A program made the translations under genes and the position numbers. Shown here piece by piece: positions 1-9,064 of a stretch of 64,000 bases of DNA. Under the pieces are notes generated by a model. The model worked only from the letters and a program-made list of their open reading frames with translations, did not search any database and had not been told where the DNA came from. Position 1 is the first letter of the stretch, and each line of letters starts with the position of its first letter. Origin of the DNA: Streptomyces luteolifulvus (GTDB taxonomy: Bacteria > Actinomycetota > Actinomycetes > Streptomycetales > Streptomycetaceae); NCBI RefSeq assembly GCF_008806595.1, contig NZ_VZRB01000001.1, positions 62,001 through 126,000 of the forward strand, written 5' to 3'.

Positions 1-2
1 TC

Positions 3-734
3 GACGCCGTGGACCGGCAGCTCGGCATCGAGTCGCTCGCCGGGCCCGGGACGGGGATCCTGACCGTCACCGAGCCGACCGAGACCGCGACGGCCGCGGC
101 TTTCGCGCACACCGCCCTCCTGGCCGGACGGCCGGGCAACGCCGAGCCGCTCGCCGAGGCCGGGCGTCTGTTCGGACGGCTCGCGCACCTGCTGGACGCC
201 GTGGAGGACCGGGAAGCCGACGCCGCGTCAGGTGCATGGAACCCGCTTACGGCGACCGGTACCCCGCTCACCGAGGCCCGGCGGCTCGCGGACGACGCGC
301 TGCACGGGATACGGCTCGCCCTGCGCGAGGTGGAGTTCACGGACGGCAGGCTGGCGCATCTGCTGCTCGCGCACGAGCTGCGGAACTCGGTGGACCGGGC
401 CTTCGGCACGAGCTCGTGCTCGCACCGCCCCGAGGCGTACGGGCCGCCGCCGGGCAACCCGTACGCCCCCTCGGGTCCCGGCGGCCCGCCGCTGCCCCCT
501 GAGCCGCCCCGCCGCGACCGGCGTGGTCTGCTCGCCGGGTGCCTCGTGTGGGCGGGGCTCGCCTGTACGTGCCAGATGTGCTGCGGCGAGTACGACGACC
601 CGTGGAGCCGGGAGCGCAGGGAGGGCCTTTGCCGGCAGTGCGACTGCGACTGCAGCGGGTGCGGTGACTGCTGCAACTGCTGCGATTGCTGCGGGAACTG
701 CTGCGACGGGTGTGATTGCGGCTGCGACTGCTGA
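3..734 (+). CDS. DUF5685 family protein, C-terminal part
   Basis: The reading frame is open at the left edge, so the true start lies outside the window; the ATG at 9 is internal. The visible 240 or so residues match what I remember of the DUF5685 family of Streptomyces (helical, with a TETATAAAFAHTA stretch), whose function is unknown to me. Residues after about 180 form a striking tail: roughly 22 cysteines in the last 66 residues, in CC, CDC and CGC patterns. A short hydrophobic piece (GCLVWAGLACTC) precedes it. Such a tail could bind metal or carry palmitoyl-like or disulfide chemistry, but that is inference. Stop is TGA at 732-734. Confidence 0.75.
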   Translation, partial: DAVDRQLGIESLAGPGTGILTVTEPTETATAAAFAHTALLAGRPGNAEPLAEAGRLFGRLAHLLDAVEDREADAASGAWNPLTATGTPLTEARRLADDALHGIRLALREVEFTDGRLAHLLLAHELRNSVDRAFGTSSCSHRPEAYGPPPGNPYAPSGPGGPPLPPEPPRRDRRGLLAGCLVWAGLACTCQMCCGEYDDPWSRERREGLCRQCDCDCSGCGDCCNCCDCCGNCCDGCDCGCDC

Positions 735-973
735 GCCGTCCGTCCCTTCGGCTCCGGCGGCGAGACCCGTCCGAAGTGGCCTTTTCGCGCAGTTCGTTCA
801 AAAGTTGACGGCCGAAAGGTGCCCTTGCGCCGACCGGCCGTCCGGCTGCATATTCCCCTCAGCGCTTGTCAGGGGCACGGCAAGTTCGGAATCCGGGCGA
901 CCGGTCTCTGGCTGCGCCTCACGGGCCCAACCCCACCAATGGGCCCCCGACTTCCCATGTGGAGGAACGAAAA

Positions 974-1876
974 GTGAGGATCAAGCGCACCACTCCCCAC
1001 AGCGGTATCACGAGACGGACCCGGCTGATCGCCGTATCCACCGGCCTCGTGGCCACCGCAGCGATCGCGGTCCCGAGCGCGAGCGCGTCCGACGTCACCA
1101 CGTTCAGCGCCACCCAGCTCAAGAGCGCAAGCAGCTCCGTGCTCAAGGCCGACATCGCGGGCACCGCGTGGGCCGTCGACAGCAAGACCGACCGGGTCGT
1201 CGTCACCGTCGACAGCACGGTCTCCAAGGCCGAGATCGCGAAGATCAAGGAGCAGGCCGGCGCCAACGCGGGCGCGCTCACGATCAAGCGGACCCCGGGC
1301 ACGTTCAACAAGCTGATCTCCGGCGGCGACGCCATCTATGCGAGTAGCTGGCGTTGCTCCCTGGGCTTCAACGTCCGCAGCGGCAGCACCTACTACTTCC
1401 TGACCGCGGGTCACTGCACCGACGGCGCGGGCACCTGGTGGTCGAACTCGGGGCGCACCACGACGCTCGGCACCACGGCGGGCTCCAGCTTCCCGACGAA
1501 CGACTACGGCATCGTCCGCTACACGAACTCCTCCGTGACCAAGTCCGGCACCGTCGGCAGCGTCGACATCACCAGCGCCGCCACCCCGAGCGTGGGCACC
1601 ACCGTCTACCGGCGAGGCTCCACCACCGGTACCCGCAGCGGCCGGGTCACCGCCCTGAACGCGACCGTCAACTACGGCGGCGGCGACATCGTCTACGGCA
1701 TGATCCAGACCACGGTCTGCGCCGAGCCCGGCGACTCCGGCGGTCCGCTGTACTCCAACAGCGGCATCGCCTACGGCCTGACCTCCGGCGGCAGCGGCAA
1801 CTGCACCTCCGGCGGCACGACCTTCTTCCAGCCCGTCGTGGAGGCACTGAACGCCTACGGCGTCAGCGTCTACTAG
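974..1876 (+). CDS. secreted streptogrisin (SGPB-like serine protease)
   Basis: 300-residue precursor of an S1 (alpha-lytic type) endopeptidase. Signal peptide about 1-39, short propeptide to about 114, and a mature enzyme starting ISGGDA at 115 (186 residues, the usual size). The catalytic triad is visible: His147 in TAGHC, Asp177 in NDYGIV, Ser255 in GDSGG; paired cysteines C128/C148 and C249/C277 match the family disulfides. The mature part closely resembles Streptomyces griseus protease B from memory. The GTG at 974 is chosen because a GGAGGA ribosome site sits at 961-966 and the signal peptide begins there; the frame is open further upstream. A strong terminator follows. Confidence 0.95.
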   Translation: MRIKRTTPHSGITRRTRLIAVSTGLVATAAIAVPSASASDVTTFSATQLKSASSSVLKADIAGTAWAVDSKTDRVVVTVDSTVSKAEIAKIKEQAGANAGALTIKRTPGTFNKLISGGDAIYASSWRCSLGFNVRSGSTYYFLTAGHCTDGAGTWWSNSGRTTTLGTTAGSSFPTNDYGIVRYTNSSVTKSGTVGSVDITSAATPSVGTTVYRRGSTTGTRSGRVTALNATVNYGGGDIVYGMIQTTVCAEPGDSGGPLYSNSGIAYGLTSGGSGNCTSGGTTFFQPVVEALNAYGVSVY

Positions 1877-1902
1877 GACGGGACCCCGGCCCCATGAAGC
1901 GC

Positions 1903-1931
1903 GCCCCCGCACGCAACCGTCGTGCGGGGGC
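1903..1931. terminator. intrinsic terminator after the first streptogrisin
   Basis: A perfect 11-bp stem (1903-1913 with 1921-1931, GCCCCCGCACG arms) around a 7-base loop lies 26 bases after the protease stop. It separates the protease from the slipin gene. Confidence 0.8.
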
Positions 1932-2017
1932 TCGCCCTTGTCCAGGTGCCGGAGTTACCGTCTAAGGGCAGGCAGTACTCCCCTGCAATACGCCCACTTC
2001 GGACCCTGGGGGCCGGC

Positions 2018-2887
2018 ATGGTGGAGGAGCTGGTGGCGGCGGGAGTGACCCTCGCGACCGCCGCAGTGGTGTACGTCTCGGCGGCGGCGCGGGTCGTCAA
2101 GCAGTACGAACGCGGAGTGGTGTTCCGGCTCGGCAAGCTGCGGCCCACGGTGCGCGGGCCGGGGTTCACGATGATCGTTCCGGTGGTGGACAAGCTCCGC
2201 AAGGTCAACATGCAGATCGTCACGATGCCCGTGCCGGGGCAGGAGGGCATCACCCGGGACAACGTCACGGTGCGCGTGGACGCCGTCGTCTACTTCAAGG
2301 TGACCTCGCCCGCGGACGCGGTCGTCCAGGTCGAGGACTACCGCTTCGCGGTCTCGCAGATGGCGCAGACGTCCCTGCGGTCCATCATCGGCAAGAGCGA
2401 ACTGGACGACCTGCTGTCCAACCGCGAGAAGCTCAACCAGGGCCTGGAGCTGATGATCGACAGCCCGGCCGTGGAGTGGGGCGTCACCATCGACCGGGTC
2501 GAGATCAAGGACGTGTCCCTGCCGGAGACCATGAAGCGCTCCATGGCCCGGCAGGCGGAGGCCGACCGCGAACGGCGGGCCCGGGTCATCAACGCGGACG
2601 CCGAACTCCAGGCGTCGAAGAAGCTCGCCGAGGCCGCGCAGCAGATGGCGGACACCCCGGCCGCGCTGCAACTGCGGCTGCTGCAGACGGTGGTGGCGGT
2701 CGCGGCGGAGAAGAACTCGACGCTGGTGCTGCCGTTCCCGGTGGAGCTGCTGCGATTCCTGGAGAAGGCGCAGCAGCCCGCGCCGCCGATGCCGTCCGTG
2801 CCGCAGCAACCGGTGCACGAGCAACTTCCGGCCGCCGATCCTCATCCGAACTCCAGTACGCAAGAGGCGAATTCAAGACAGGAGTAG
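2018..2887 (+). CDS. slipin / SPFH (band 7) membrane protein
   Basis: 289 residues. One N-terminal membrane segment (about 5-22) is followed by the SPFH/prohibitin fold, with the typical YERGVVFRLGK opening and the GVTIDRVEIKDVSLPETMKRSMARQAEA region of slipins. A charged helical part and a Pro/Gln-rich tail from about 250 complete it. Slipins are membrane-domain scaffolds, often partnered by NfeD proteases; no nfeD gene is adjacent. ATG at 2018 is chosen because the transmembrane segment starts right after it; the frame is open further upstream (from 1922) across the terminator, which is unlikely to be coding. Confidence 0.88.
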   Translation: MVEELVAAGVTLATAAVVYVSAAARVVKQYERGVVFRLGKLRPTVRGPGFTMIVPVVDKLRKVNMQIVTMPVPGQEGITRDNVTVRVDAVVYFKVTSPADAVVQVEDYRFAVSQMAQTSLRSIIGKSELDDLLSNREKLNQGLELMIDSPAVEWGVTIDRVEIKDVSLPETMKRSMARQAEADRERRARVINADAELQASKKLAEAAQQMADTPAALQLRLLQTVVAVAAEKNSTLVLPFPVELLRFLEKAQQPAPPMPSVPQQPVHEQLPAADPHPNSSTQEANSRQE

Positions 2888-3122
2888 ACCTCACCCGCCG
2901 GTGACGGGTTACTCGCACGTAGTGTTTGCAGCGCGAATCCGCCTGGAACGACCGTGGCTGGTCAAACAGGAGGGGGAGTGCGGTCGCGTTCTACGCGCGT
3001 CCTGAAGTCAACCTTGTGCGCTCCCTGGGGAGTTCGGAAGAGTAGGTGCTCGTCAACCCTGCCTTCCGGTCCGTGAGGTCCCCACAATCCTCCCGGACCG
3101 ACCCCCCACAGGAGGACCCGAG

Positions 3123-4205
3123 TTGAAGCACCGACGCATACCCAAGCGGCGGGCCGCCGTCGCAGGTGCGGGAATCGCCGCACTGGTGGCCGCGGGAGTC
3201 ACTTTCCAGTCTGCGAACGCCAGCGAGCCCACGAAGACCGCGGCGCCCCAGACCCTTTCGGTCGCGGCGGCCGGAAAGCTCGCCTCTGCGCTCGGCGAGG
3301 ACCTCGGCGCCGACTCGGCGGGCACGTACTACGACGCAAAGACCCAGAACCTCGTGGTCAACGTGCTCGACGAGGCTGCCGCCGAGACGGTCGAGGCGGC
3401 CGGTGCCAAGGCCAGAGTCGTCGAGAACTCCCTCGCCGAGCTGAAGAGCGCCCGCAGCACCCTCAAGCAGGACGCCACCATCCCCGGCACCTCCTGGATG
3501 ACCGACCCGCAGACCAACAAGGTCGTCGTCACCGCCGACCGCACGGTCTCGAAGGCCGAGTGGGCCGAGCTGACCAAGGTTGTCGACGGACTCGGCCCGA
3601 TGGCCGAACTCCAGCGTACGAAGGGGGAGTTCAAGCCCTTCATCGCGGGCGGCGACGCCATCACCGACGGACAGGGCCGCTGCTCGCTCGGCTTCAACGT
3701 GGTCAAGGACGGCGCGCCGTACTTCATCACCGCCGGGCACTGCACCGAGTCCATCTCCACCTGGTCGGACTCCAGCGGCAAGGAGATCGGCAAGAACGAG
3801 CAGTCCAGCTTCCCGGACAACGACTACGGCCTGGTCAAGTACACCGCGGAGGTGGACCACCCGAGCGAGGTCAACCTCTACAACGGCTCCGCGCAGCAGA
3901 TCACCGGCGCGGCCGAGGCCACCGTCGGTATGCAGGTCACCCGCAGCGGCTCGACGACCCAGGTGCACGACGGCAAGGTCACCGGTCTGGACGCCACCGT
4001 GAACTACGGCAACGGCGACATCGTCAACGGCCTGATCCAGACCGACGTCTGCGCCGAGCCCGGTGACAGCGGCGGCTCGCTCTTCTCGGACAGCAACGCG
4101 ATCGGCCTCACCTCCGGCGGCAGCGGCGACTGCACCTCGGGCGGCGAGACCTTCTTCCAGCCGGTCACCGAGGCGCTTTCGGCCTTCGGCGCCCAGATCG
4201 GCTGA
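3123..4205 (+). CDS. secreted streptogrisin (SGPD-like serine protease)
   Basis: 360-residue prepro-enzyme. Signal peptide about 1-33, a long prodomain of the alpha-lytic type (about 40-173), and a mature protease starting IAGGDA at 174. Catalytic residues His206 (TAGHC), Asp234 (NDYGLV) and Ser316 (GDSGG) are present. The mature region resembles Streptomyces griseus protease D. The longer prodomain sets it apart from the protease at 974, yet mature domains are clearly paralogous, so the pair probably arose by duplication. The start is TTG at 3123, backed by an AGGAGG site about 9 bases upstream. A hairpin terminator follows. Confidence 0.94.
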   Translation: MKHRRIPKRRAAVAGAGIAALVAAGVTFQSANASEPTKTAAPQTLSVAAAGKLASALGEDLGADSAGTYYDAKTQNLVVNVLDEAAAETVEAAGAKARVVENSLAELKSARSTLKQDATIPGTSWMTDPQTNKVVVTADRTVSKAEWAELTKVVDGLGPMAELQRTKGEFKPFIAGGDAITDGQGRCSLGFNVVKDGAPYFITAGHCTESISTWSDSSGKEIGKNEQSSFPDNDYGLVKYTAEVDHPSEVNLYNGSAQQITGAAEATVGMQVTRSGSTTQVHDGKVTGLDATVNYGNGDIVNGLIQTDVCAEPGDSGGSLFSDSNAIGLTSGGSGDCTSGGETFFQPVTEALSAFGAQIG

Positions 4206-4246
4206 CGGCCGCCCCGCACCACAGACCCCGGTCTCACGGCCCGGCG

Positions 4247-4278
4247 AAGTCCCGCCCCGCACGCCGGGGGCGGGACTT
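4247..4278. terminator. intrinsic terminator, convergent region
   Basis: A perfect 12-bp stem (4247-4258 with 4267-4278) with an 8-base loop, 42 bases after the streptogrisin stop. Confidence 0.8.
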
Positions 4279-4286
4279 TCGCGTCG

Positions 4287-4406
4287 TACGGTCCGGGTGT
4301 TCCGCGTCGCATGGTCCGGGTGTCCGCGTCGTACGGTCCGGTCGGGTCTCAGCCCGTCGGTCCGGTCGGGTCTCAGTCCGTCGGTCCGGACGGGTCTCAG
4401 TCCGTT
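4287..4406. repeat. short tandem repeats between convergent genes
   Basis: Two or three copies of a 22-23 base unit (CGCGTCGTACGGTCCGG core) run into about three copies of a 24-base unit containing GGTCCGGTCGGGTCTCAGTC. The array ends just at the stop of the membrane-protein gene on the minus strand. If the minus-strand gene lost its stop, the array would encode an 8-residue repeat. Confidence 0.7.
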
Positions 4407-5470
4407 GGTCGGGCCGGCGGTGCGGACGGGTCTCGGGCCGGCCGCTGTTTCCGCCGTAGCGCCGCCGCCAGCAGTGTGATCACGACGCCCGCGAGCGCCC
4501 AGGCCGAGAGCACCAGCAGCGAGACGGCGACGTCGTTGCCGTCGAAGTACGCGATCGAGCGCGCCGTCCAGGTGCCCGTGCCCGGCGGCAGTGCCGGGCC
4601 GATCGCCTGCCAGAACGGCGGCAGCAGCGGCAGCGGCAGGGCGCCGCCCGCGCTCGGGTTGCCCAGGATCACCACGAGCAGGATGGCCAGCCCGACACCG
4701 ATGGTCCCGAAGAGGCCCTGGAACGCGAGGGTGGCCGCGCCGACCGCGAAGACGATCAGTGCACCGAGCCCCCACAGGGCCGCCGTGCTGCCCGGCAGCG
4801 CGTCCAGGACCGGACCCGCGATGACCGCCCCGCCGAGCCCGCCGACGATCGCCACCAGCGCCATCACCGCCAGCCGGATCACCGCGCGCTGCGGGTCGGA
4901 AGGCTGCGCGCCCGCGCTCATCGCGAGCGCCGCCGCGCACAGATAGCCGCCCACGCACCAGCCGACGACCAGATAGAAGGACGAGAGCCCGCTGGGGTCC
5001 TTGGTGCCGGACGGCGCCACGTCGACGGTCCGCACCGCACGCCCCTGGGGCCTCTCCAGCGCGGTGGTGAGGGTGATCAGCGTGTTGGAGAGGGCCCGGC
5101 CGCCGCCGGAGGCGACCAGCAGGGTGTCCGTGGTGGCGGCCGGGTCGATGATCAGCGCGCCGTCGATGTCCCGGTCGGTGATCTGGTTCCGCGCCGTCGC
5201 CGCATCGGCCACCGTGCGCGGGTCCAGCGGATCGCCGGGCAGCCGTTCCAGCTGGTCCACCGCCTGCTCGGCCGCGGCCCGGGGCGCGACGACCCCGAAG
5301 GGCACGTCCCGGGGCTTCGGGTTGTGCAGCGCCCCCATGTAGGAGGCGATGAACAGCAGCTGGAGGGTGACCACCCCGGTCACGAGCAGCGTGGCCCGCA
5401 GGGTGACGGCGTCCTTCACCTCGGCGAGGAGGGAGTCGCGACGAGTGCCGTCGGCGGGGGGTTGTGTCAT
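4397..5470 (-). CDS. ABC-2 permease-like / DUF3533 membrane protein
   Basis: 357 residues. One membrane helix near 25-48, a roughly 130-residue extracytoplasmic part (NPKPRDVPFGVVAP onward), then a bundle of about five helices ending near 340 with a basic tail. This is the layout of YhgE/Pip-like and DUF3533 proteins related to ABC-2 permeases; substrate is unknown and no ATPase gene is adjacent. ATG at 5470 is chosen over an upstream in-frame ATG at 5533 because the shorter form starts directly before a hydrophilic head and helix. It is divergent from dnaE2 across a 150-bp promoter region. Confidence 0.75.
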   Translation of the reverse strand: MTQPPADGTRRDSLLAEVKDAVTLRATLLVTGVVTLQLLFIASYMGALHNPKPRDVPFGVVAPRAAAEQAVDQLERLPGDPLDPRTVADAATARNQITDRDIDGALIIDPAATTDTLLVASGGGRALSNTLITLTTALERPQGRAVRTVDVAPSGTKDPSGLSSFYLVVGWCVGGYLCAAALAMSAGAQPSDPQRAVIRLAVMALVAIVGGLGGAVIAGPVLDALPGSTAALWGLGALIVFAVGAATLAFQGLFGTIGVGLAILLVVILGNPSAGGALPLPLLPPFWQAIGPALPPGTGTWTARSIAYFDGNDVAVSLLVLSAWALAGVVITLLAAALRRKQRPARDPSAPPARPTD

Positions 5471-5575
5471 GTCCCCACCGTCCGGGTTGAGGTGTGTTTG
5501 CGCAGGTGGGACGGGCCCGAACGGATGTCGCACACGCTTTCGAAAATTGGTCTATGGTGGGGGTGAGGTAGCTGG

Positions 5576-5587
5576 GAACAAATGTTC
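5576..5587. promoter_or_regulatory. LexA (SOS) box upstream of dnaE2
   Basis: The sequence GAACAAATGTTC is a perfect inverted repeat matching the actinobacterial/Bacillus-type SOS box (GAAC-N4-GTTC), followed by GA as in longer consensus forms. It lies 36 bases before the GTG start of dnaE2, so LexA would block transcription of the mutasome genes until DNA damage. Confidence 0.85.
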
Positions 5588-5623
5588 GAGAGCTGGTCGG
5601 GCTCACGAGTGCGGGAGGTGCGT

Positions 5624-8600
5624 GTGCCGGGTTTCACGCATCTGCACACCGTCTCCGGGTTCTCCCTGCGCTACGGGGCCTCCCACCCGGAACGGCTGGC
5701 CGAGCGCGCCTCCGAACGGGGCATGGACGCCCTCGCCCTCACCGATCGCGACAACCTCGCAGGCACGGTCCGCTTCGCCAAGGCCTGTGCGAAGGCGGGC
5801 ATCCGCCCGCTGTTCGGCGCCGAGCTGGCGGTGGCGGAGTCCGGGACCGCACGAGGAGACGGGCCCGCGGGCGGGGAAAGGCGCCGTGTCCCCGTGCGCG
5901 GAGGTGCCTTCATCGACGAGTCGACACCCCGGGTCACCTTCCTCGCCCGGGACGGCGCCCGTGGCTGGGCCGACCTGTGCGGGATCGTCACCGCGGCCCA
6001 TGCGGGAGAGGGCACGCCCCTGCTGCCCCGGGCCGCCAACCGGGGAGACGGTCTGACCGTCCTGCTCGGCCCGGCCTCCGACGTGGGCCGCGCGCTCGCC
6101 GCGGGCCGCCCCGACCGCGCGGCCCGGCTCCTCGTCCCCTGGCGGGAGACCTACGGCGACGCCCTGCGCCTCGAAGCCGTCTGGCACGGCCGCAAGGGCA
6201 CCGGCCCCGGCTCCCTGCGCCTGGCCGCCCGTACCGTCGGCTTCGCCGCCGAGCAGCGCGTCCGGCCGGTGCTCAGCAACGCCGTCCGGTACGCCGACCC
6301 CGGCGCGGGCCCGGTCGCCGACGTCCTGGACGCCGCCCGCCGGCTCGTGCCCGTCGACACCGCCGGGGAACTGGACTCCGGCGAGGCCTGGCTCAAGGAC
6401 GCGGGCGCCATGCTCCAGGTGGCGGAGCGGGTCGTCGAGGCCGCGGGCTACCGGCGCGACACCGCCCACCGGCTGCTGGAACAGACCCGGGCGACGGCCG
6501 CCGAGTGCCTCGTCGACCCCGAGGACGACCTCGGCATCGGCACCGTCCACTTCCCCGAGCCGCATCTCGTCGGCGCCGGCCGCCGCACCGCCCAGCGGAC
6601 GCTCGCCTCCCGGGCGGCGGCGGGGATGGTGCTCCGCGGCTACGACACCCGGCGCGCCTACTGGGAGCGGATGCACCAGGAGCTGGACATCATCGCCCAC
6701 CACGGCTTCGCCTCCTACTTCCTGACGGTCGCTCAAGTGGTGGACGACGTACGGGACATGGGCATCCGTGTCGCCGCGCGCGGCTCCGGCGCGGGCTCGC
6801 TGGTCAACCACCTCCTCGGCATCGCCCACGCCGACCCCGTCGAGCACGGGCTGCTGATGGAGCGCTTCCTGTCCAAGCGCCGCCTGGTCCTGCCCGACAT
6901 CGACATCGACGTGGAGTCCGCGCGCCGGCTGGAGGTCTACCGCGCGATCATCGACCGGTTCGGCACCGAGCGGGTGGCGACGGTCTCGATGCCGGAGACG
7001 TACCGGGTCCGCCACGCGATCCGTGACGTGGGCGCGGCCCTGTCCATGGACCCGGCCGACATCGACCGCACCGCCAAGTCCTTCCCGCACATCCGCGCCC
7101 GCGACGCCCGCGCGGCGCTGGAGGAACTGCCCGAACTGCGCCGGCTGGCGGAGGAGTTCCAGCGGGAAGGGGAGCGGTACGGGACGTTCTGGGAGCTGGT
7201 CGAGGCCCTCGACGCCCTCCCGCGCGGGGTCGCCATGCACCCGTGCGGGGTCCTGCTCTCCGACGCCTCCCTCCTCGCCCGTACGCCGGTCGTGCCGACC
7301 AGCGGCGAGGGGTTCCCCATGTCGCAGTTCGACAAGGACGACGTCGAGGACCTCGGGCTGCTCAAGCTCGATGTGCTCGGGGTGCGGATGCAGTCGGCCA
7401 TGGCGCACGCGGTCGCGGAGACGGAGCGGGCGACGGGGGAGCGGATCGATCTGGACTCCCTCGCGCCGGGCGACCCGGCGACGTACGGGCTCATCCGTTC
7501 CGCCGAGACGCTGGGCTGCTTCCAGATCGAGTCGCCGGGCCAGCGGGACCTGGTGGGGCGGCTTCAGCCGGCCACCTTCCACGACCTCGTCGTCGACATC
7601 TCCCTCTTCCGGCCCGGGCCGGTCGCCGCCGACATGGTGCGGCCGTTCATCGAGGCCCGGCACGGGCGGGCGCCCATCAGGTACCCGCACCCGGATCTGG
7701 CGGAGCCGCTGAAGGAGACGTACGGAGTCGTCGTCTTCCACGAGCAGATCATCCACATCGTCGACATCATGACCGGCTGCGGGCGGGACGAGGCGGACCG
7801 GGTGCGGCGCGGGCTGTCCGACCCGGAGTCGCAGGGGCGGATCCGGGTGTGGTTCGCGCAGCACGCGGCGGCGAAGGGATACAACGCGGAAACGATTCAG
7901 CGGACCTGGGAGATCATCGAGGCCTTCGGCTCCTACGGCTTCTGCAAGGCGCACGCGGTCGCCTTCGCCGTACCGACGTACCAGTCGGCGTGGCTGAAAG
8001 CGCACCACCCGGCCGCCTTCTACGCGGGACTGCTCACGCACGACCCCGGGATGTACCCGAAGCGGCTGCTGCTGGCGGACGCGCGGCGGCGCGGGGTGCC
8101 GATCCTGCCGCTGGACGTGAACCGGTCGGCGGTCGGCCATCGTATCGAACTGGTGTCTGAATCTGGGGTGTGGGGACTGCGGTTGGCCCTCTCCGACGTG
8201 CACGGCATCAGCGAGGCCGAGGCGGCGCGGATCGCCGACGGGCAGCCGTACGCCTCGCTCCTCGACTTCTGGGAACGTGCCCGGCCGAGCCGGCCGCTGG
8301 CCGGGCGGCTCGCACAGGTGGGTGCGCTGGACGCCTTCGGCGCCAACCGCCGTGATCTGCAACTGCACCTGACCGAGCTGCACCGGGGCGCCCGGGGCGC
8401 GGGAGGCGGCCAGCTCCCGCTGGCGGGCGGCCGGAAGACCGCCCCGGCGGGACTGCCCGACCTCTCCTCCGCGGAGCGGCTCAGCGCCGAGCTGGGCGTG
8501 CTGTCCATGGACGCCTCACGCAATCTGATGGACGATCACCGCGCCTTCCTCGACGAGCTGGGCGTGGTGTCGGCGCGCCGGCTGCGCGAGGCCCGGCACG

Positions 8601-9064
8601 GGGAGACGGTCCTGGTCGCGGGCGCCAAGGCGGCCACCCAGACCCCGCCGATCCGGTCCGGCAAGCGGGTCATCTTCTCCACCCTGGACGACGGCACCGG
8701 CCTGGTCGACCTCGCCTTCTTCGACGACTCCCACGACGCCTGCGCCCACACCGTCTTCCACTCCTGGCTGCTGCTGGTGCGCGGGGTGGTGCAGCGCCGC
8801 GGCCCGCGCAGCCTCAGCGTGGTGGGCGCCGCCGCCTGGAACCTCGCCGAACTGGTCGAACTGCGGGACGAACACGGCCTCGACGCGGTGGCGGCGCGCC
8901 TTGCGGAACCCATGCCGGAAGGGACCGGCGACTCGACGGGAGGCCGGCGAATCCAGATGCCCACCGGATACGAACTGCATCCATGGGCCGATCTGCGCCC
9001 GGCGGGCGAAGAGCCCGCGAAGACACGGAAGTTGTGGCACCAGAGTCCGGGGAGTGCGGGATGA
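5624..9064 (+). CDS. dnaE2: error-prone DNA polymerase III alpha subunit DnaE2
   Basis: 1,146 residues. An N-terminal PHP domain begins with FTHLHTVSGFSLRYG; the C-family polymerase core shows GARGSGAGSL-like and PDIDID motifs (aspartates near residue 425), and an OB-type region lies near the C-terminus. DnaE2 performs damage-induced translesion synthesis with an ImuB partner. GTG at 5624 is chosen because GGGAGG at about 5613-5618 is well spaced and because the alternative ATG at 5582 lies inside the LexA box. The stop overlaps the start of the next gene (ATGA at 9061-9064), so the two are translationally coupled. Confidence 0.95.
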   Translation: MPGFTHLHTVSGFSLRYGASHPERLAERASERGMDALALTDRDNLAGTVRFAKACAKAGIRPLFGAELAVAESGTARGDGPAGGERRRVPVRGGAFIDESTPRVTFLARDGARGWADLCGIVTAAHAGEGTPLLPRAANRGDGLTVLLGPASDVGRALAAGRPDRAARLLVPWRETYGDALRLEAVWHGRKGTGPGSLRLAARTVGFAAEQRVRPVLSNAVRYADPGAGPVADVLDAARRLVPVDTAGELDSGEAWLKDAGAMLQVAERVVEAAGYRRDTAHRLLEQTRATAAECLVDPEDDLGIGTVHFPEPHLVGAGRRTAQRTLASRAAAGMVLRGYDTRRAYWERMHQELDIIAHHGFASYFLTVAQVVDDVRDMGIRVAARGSGAGSLVNHLLGIAHADPVEHGLLMERFLSKRRLVLPDIDIDVESARRLEVYRAIIDRFGTERVATVSMPETYRVRHAIRDVGAALSMDPADIDRTAKSFPHIRARDARAALEELPELRRLAEEFQREGERYGTFWELVEALDALPRGVAMHPCGVLLSDASLLARTPVVPTSGEGFPMSQFDKDDVEDLGLLKLDVLGVRMQSAMAHAVAETERATGERIDLDSLAPGDPATYGLIRSAETLGCFQIESPGQRDLVGRLQPATFHDLVVDISLFRPGPVAADMVRPFIEARHGRAPIRYPHPDLAEPLKETYGVVVFHEQIIHIVDIMTGCGRDEADRVRRGLSDPESQGRIRVWFAQHAAAKGYNAETIQRTWEIIEAFGSYGFCKAHAVAFAVPTYQSAWLKAHHPAAFYAGLLTHDPGMYPKRLLLADARRRGVPILPLDVNRSAVGHRIELVSESGVWGLRLALSDVHGISEAEAARIADGQPYASLLDFWERARPSRPLAGRLAQVGALDAFGANRRDLQLHLTELHRGARGAGGGQLPLAGGRKTAPAGLPDLSSAERLSAELGVLSMDASRNLMDDHRAFLDELGVVSARRLREARHGETVLVAGAKAATQTPPIRSGKRVIFSTLDDGTGLVDLAFFDDSHDACAHTVFHSWLLLVRGVVQRRGPRSLSVVGAAAWNLAELVELRDEHGLDAVAARLAEPMPEGTGDSTGGRRIQMPTGYELHPWADLRPAGEEPAKTRKLWHQSPGSAG

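Noticed and set aside
4287..4406. CRISPR array
   Set aside because: The units are contiguous without unique spacers.
2991..5606. Long minus-strand frame across the second streptogrisin and membrane-protein genes
   Set aside because: It overlaps well-supported genes and reads as low-complexity translation; the membrane protein is better read in another frame.
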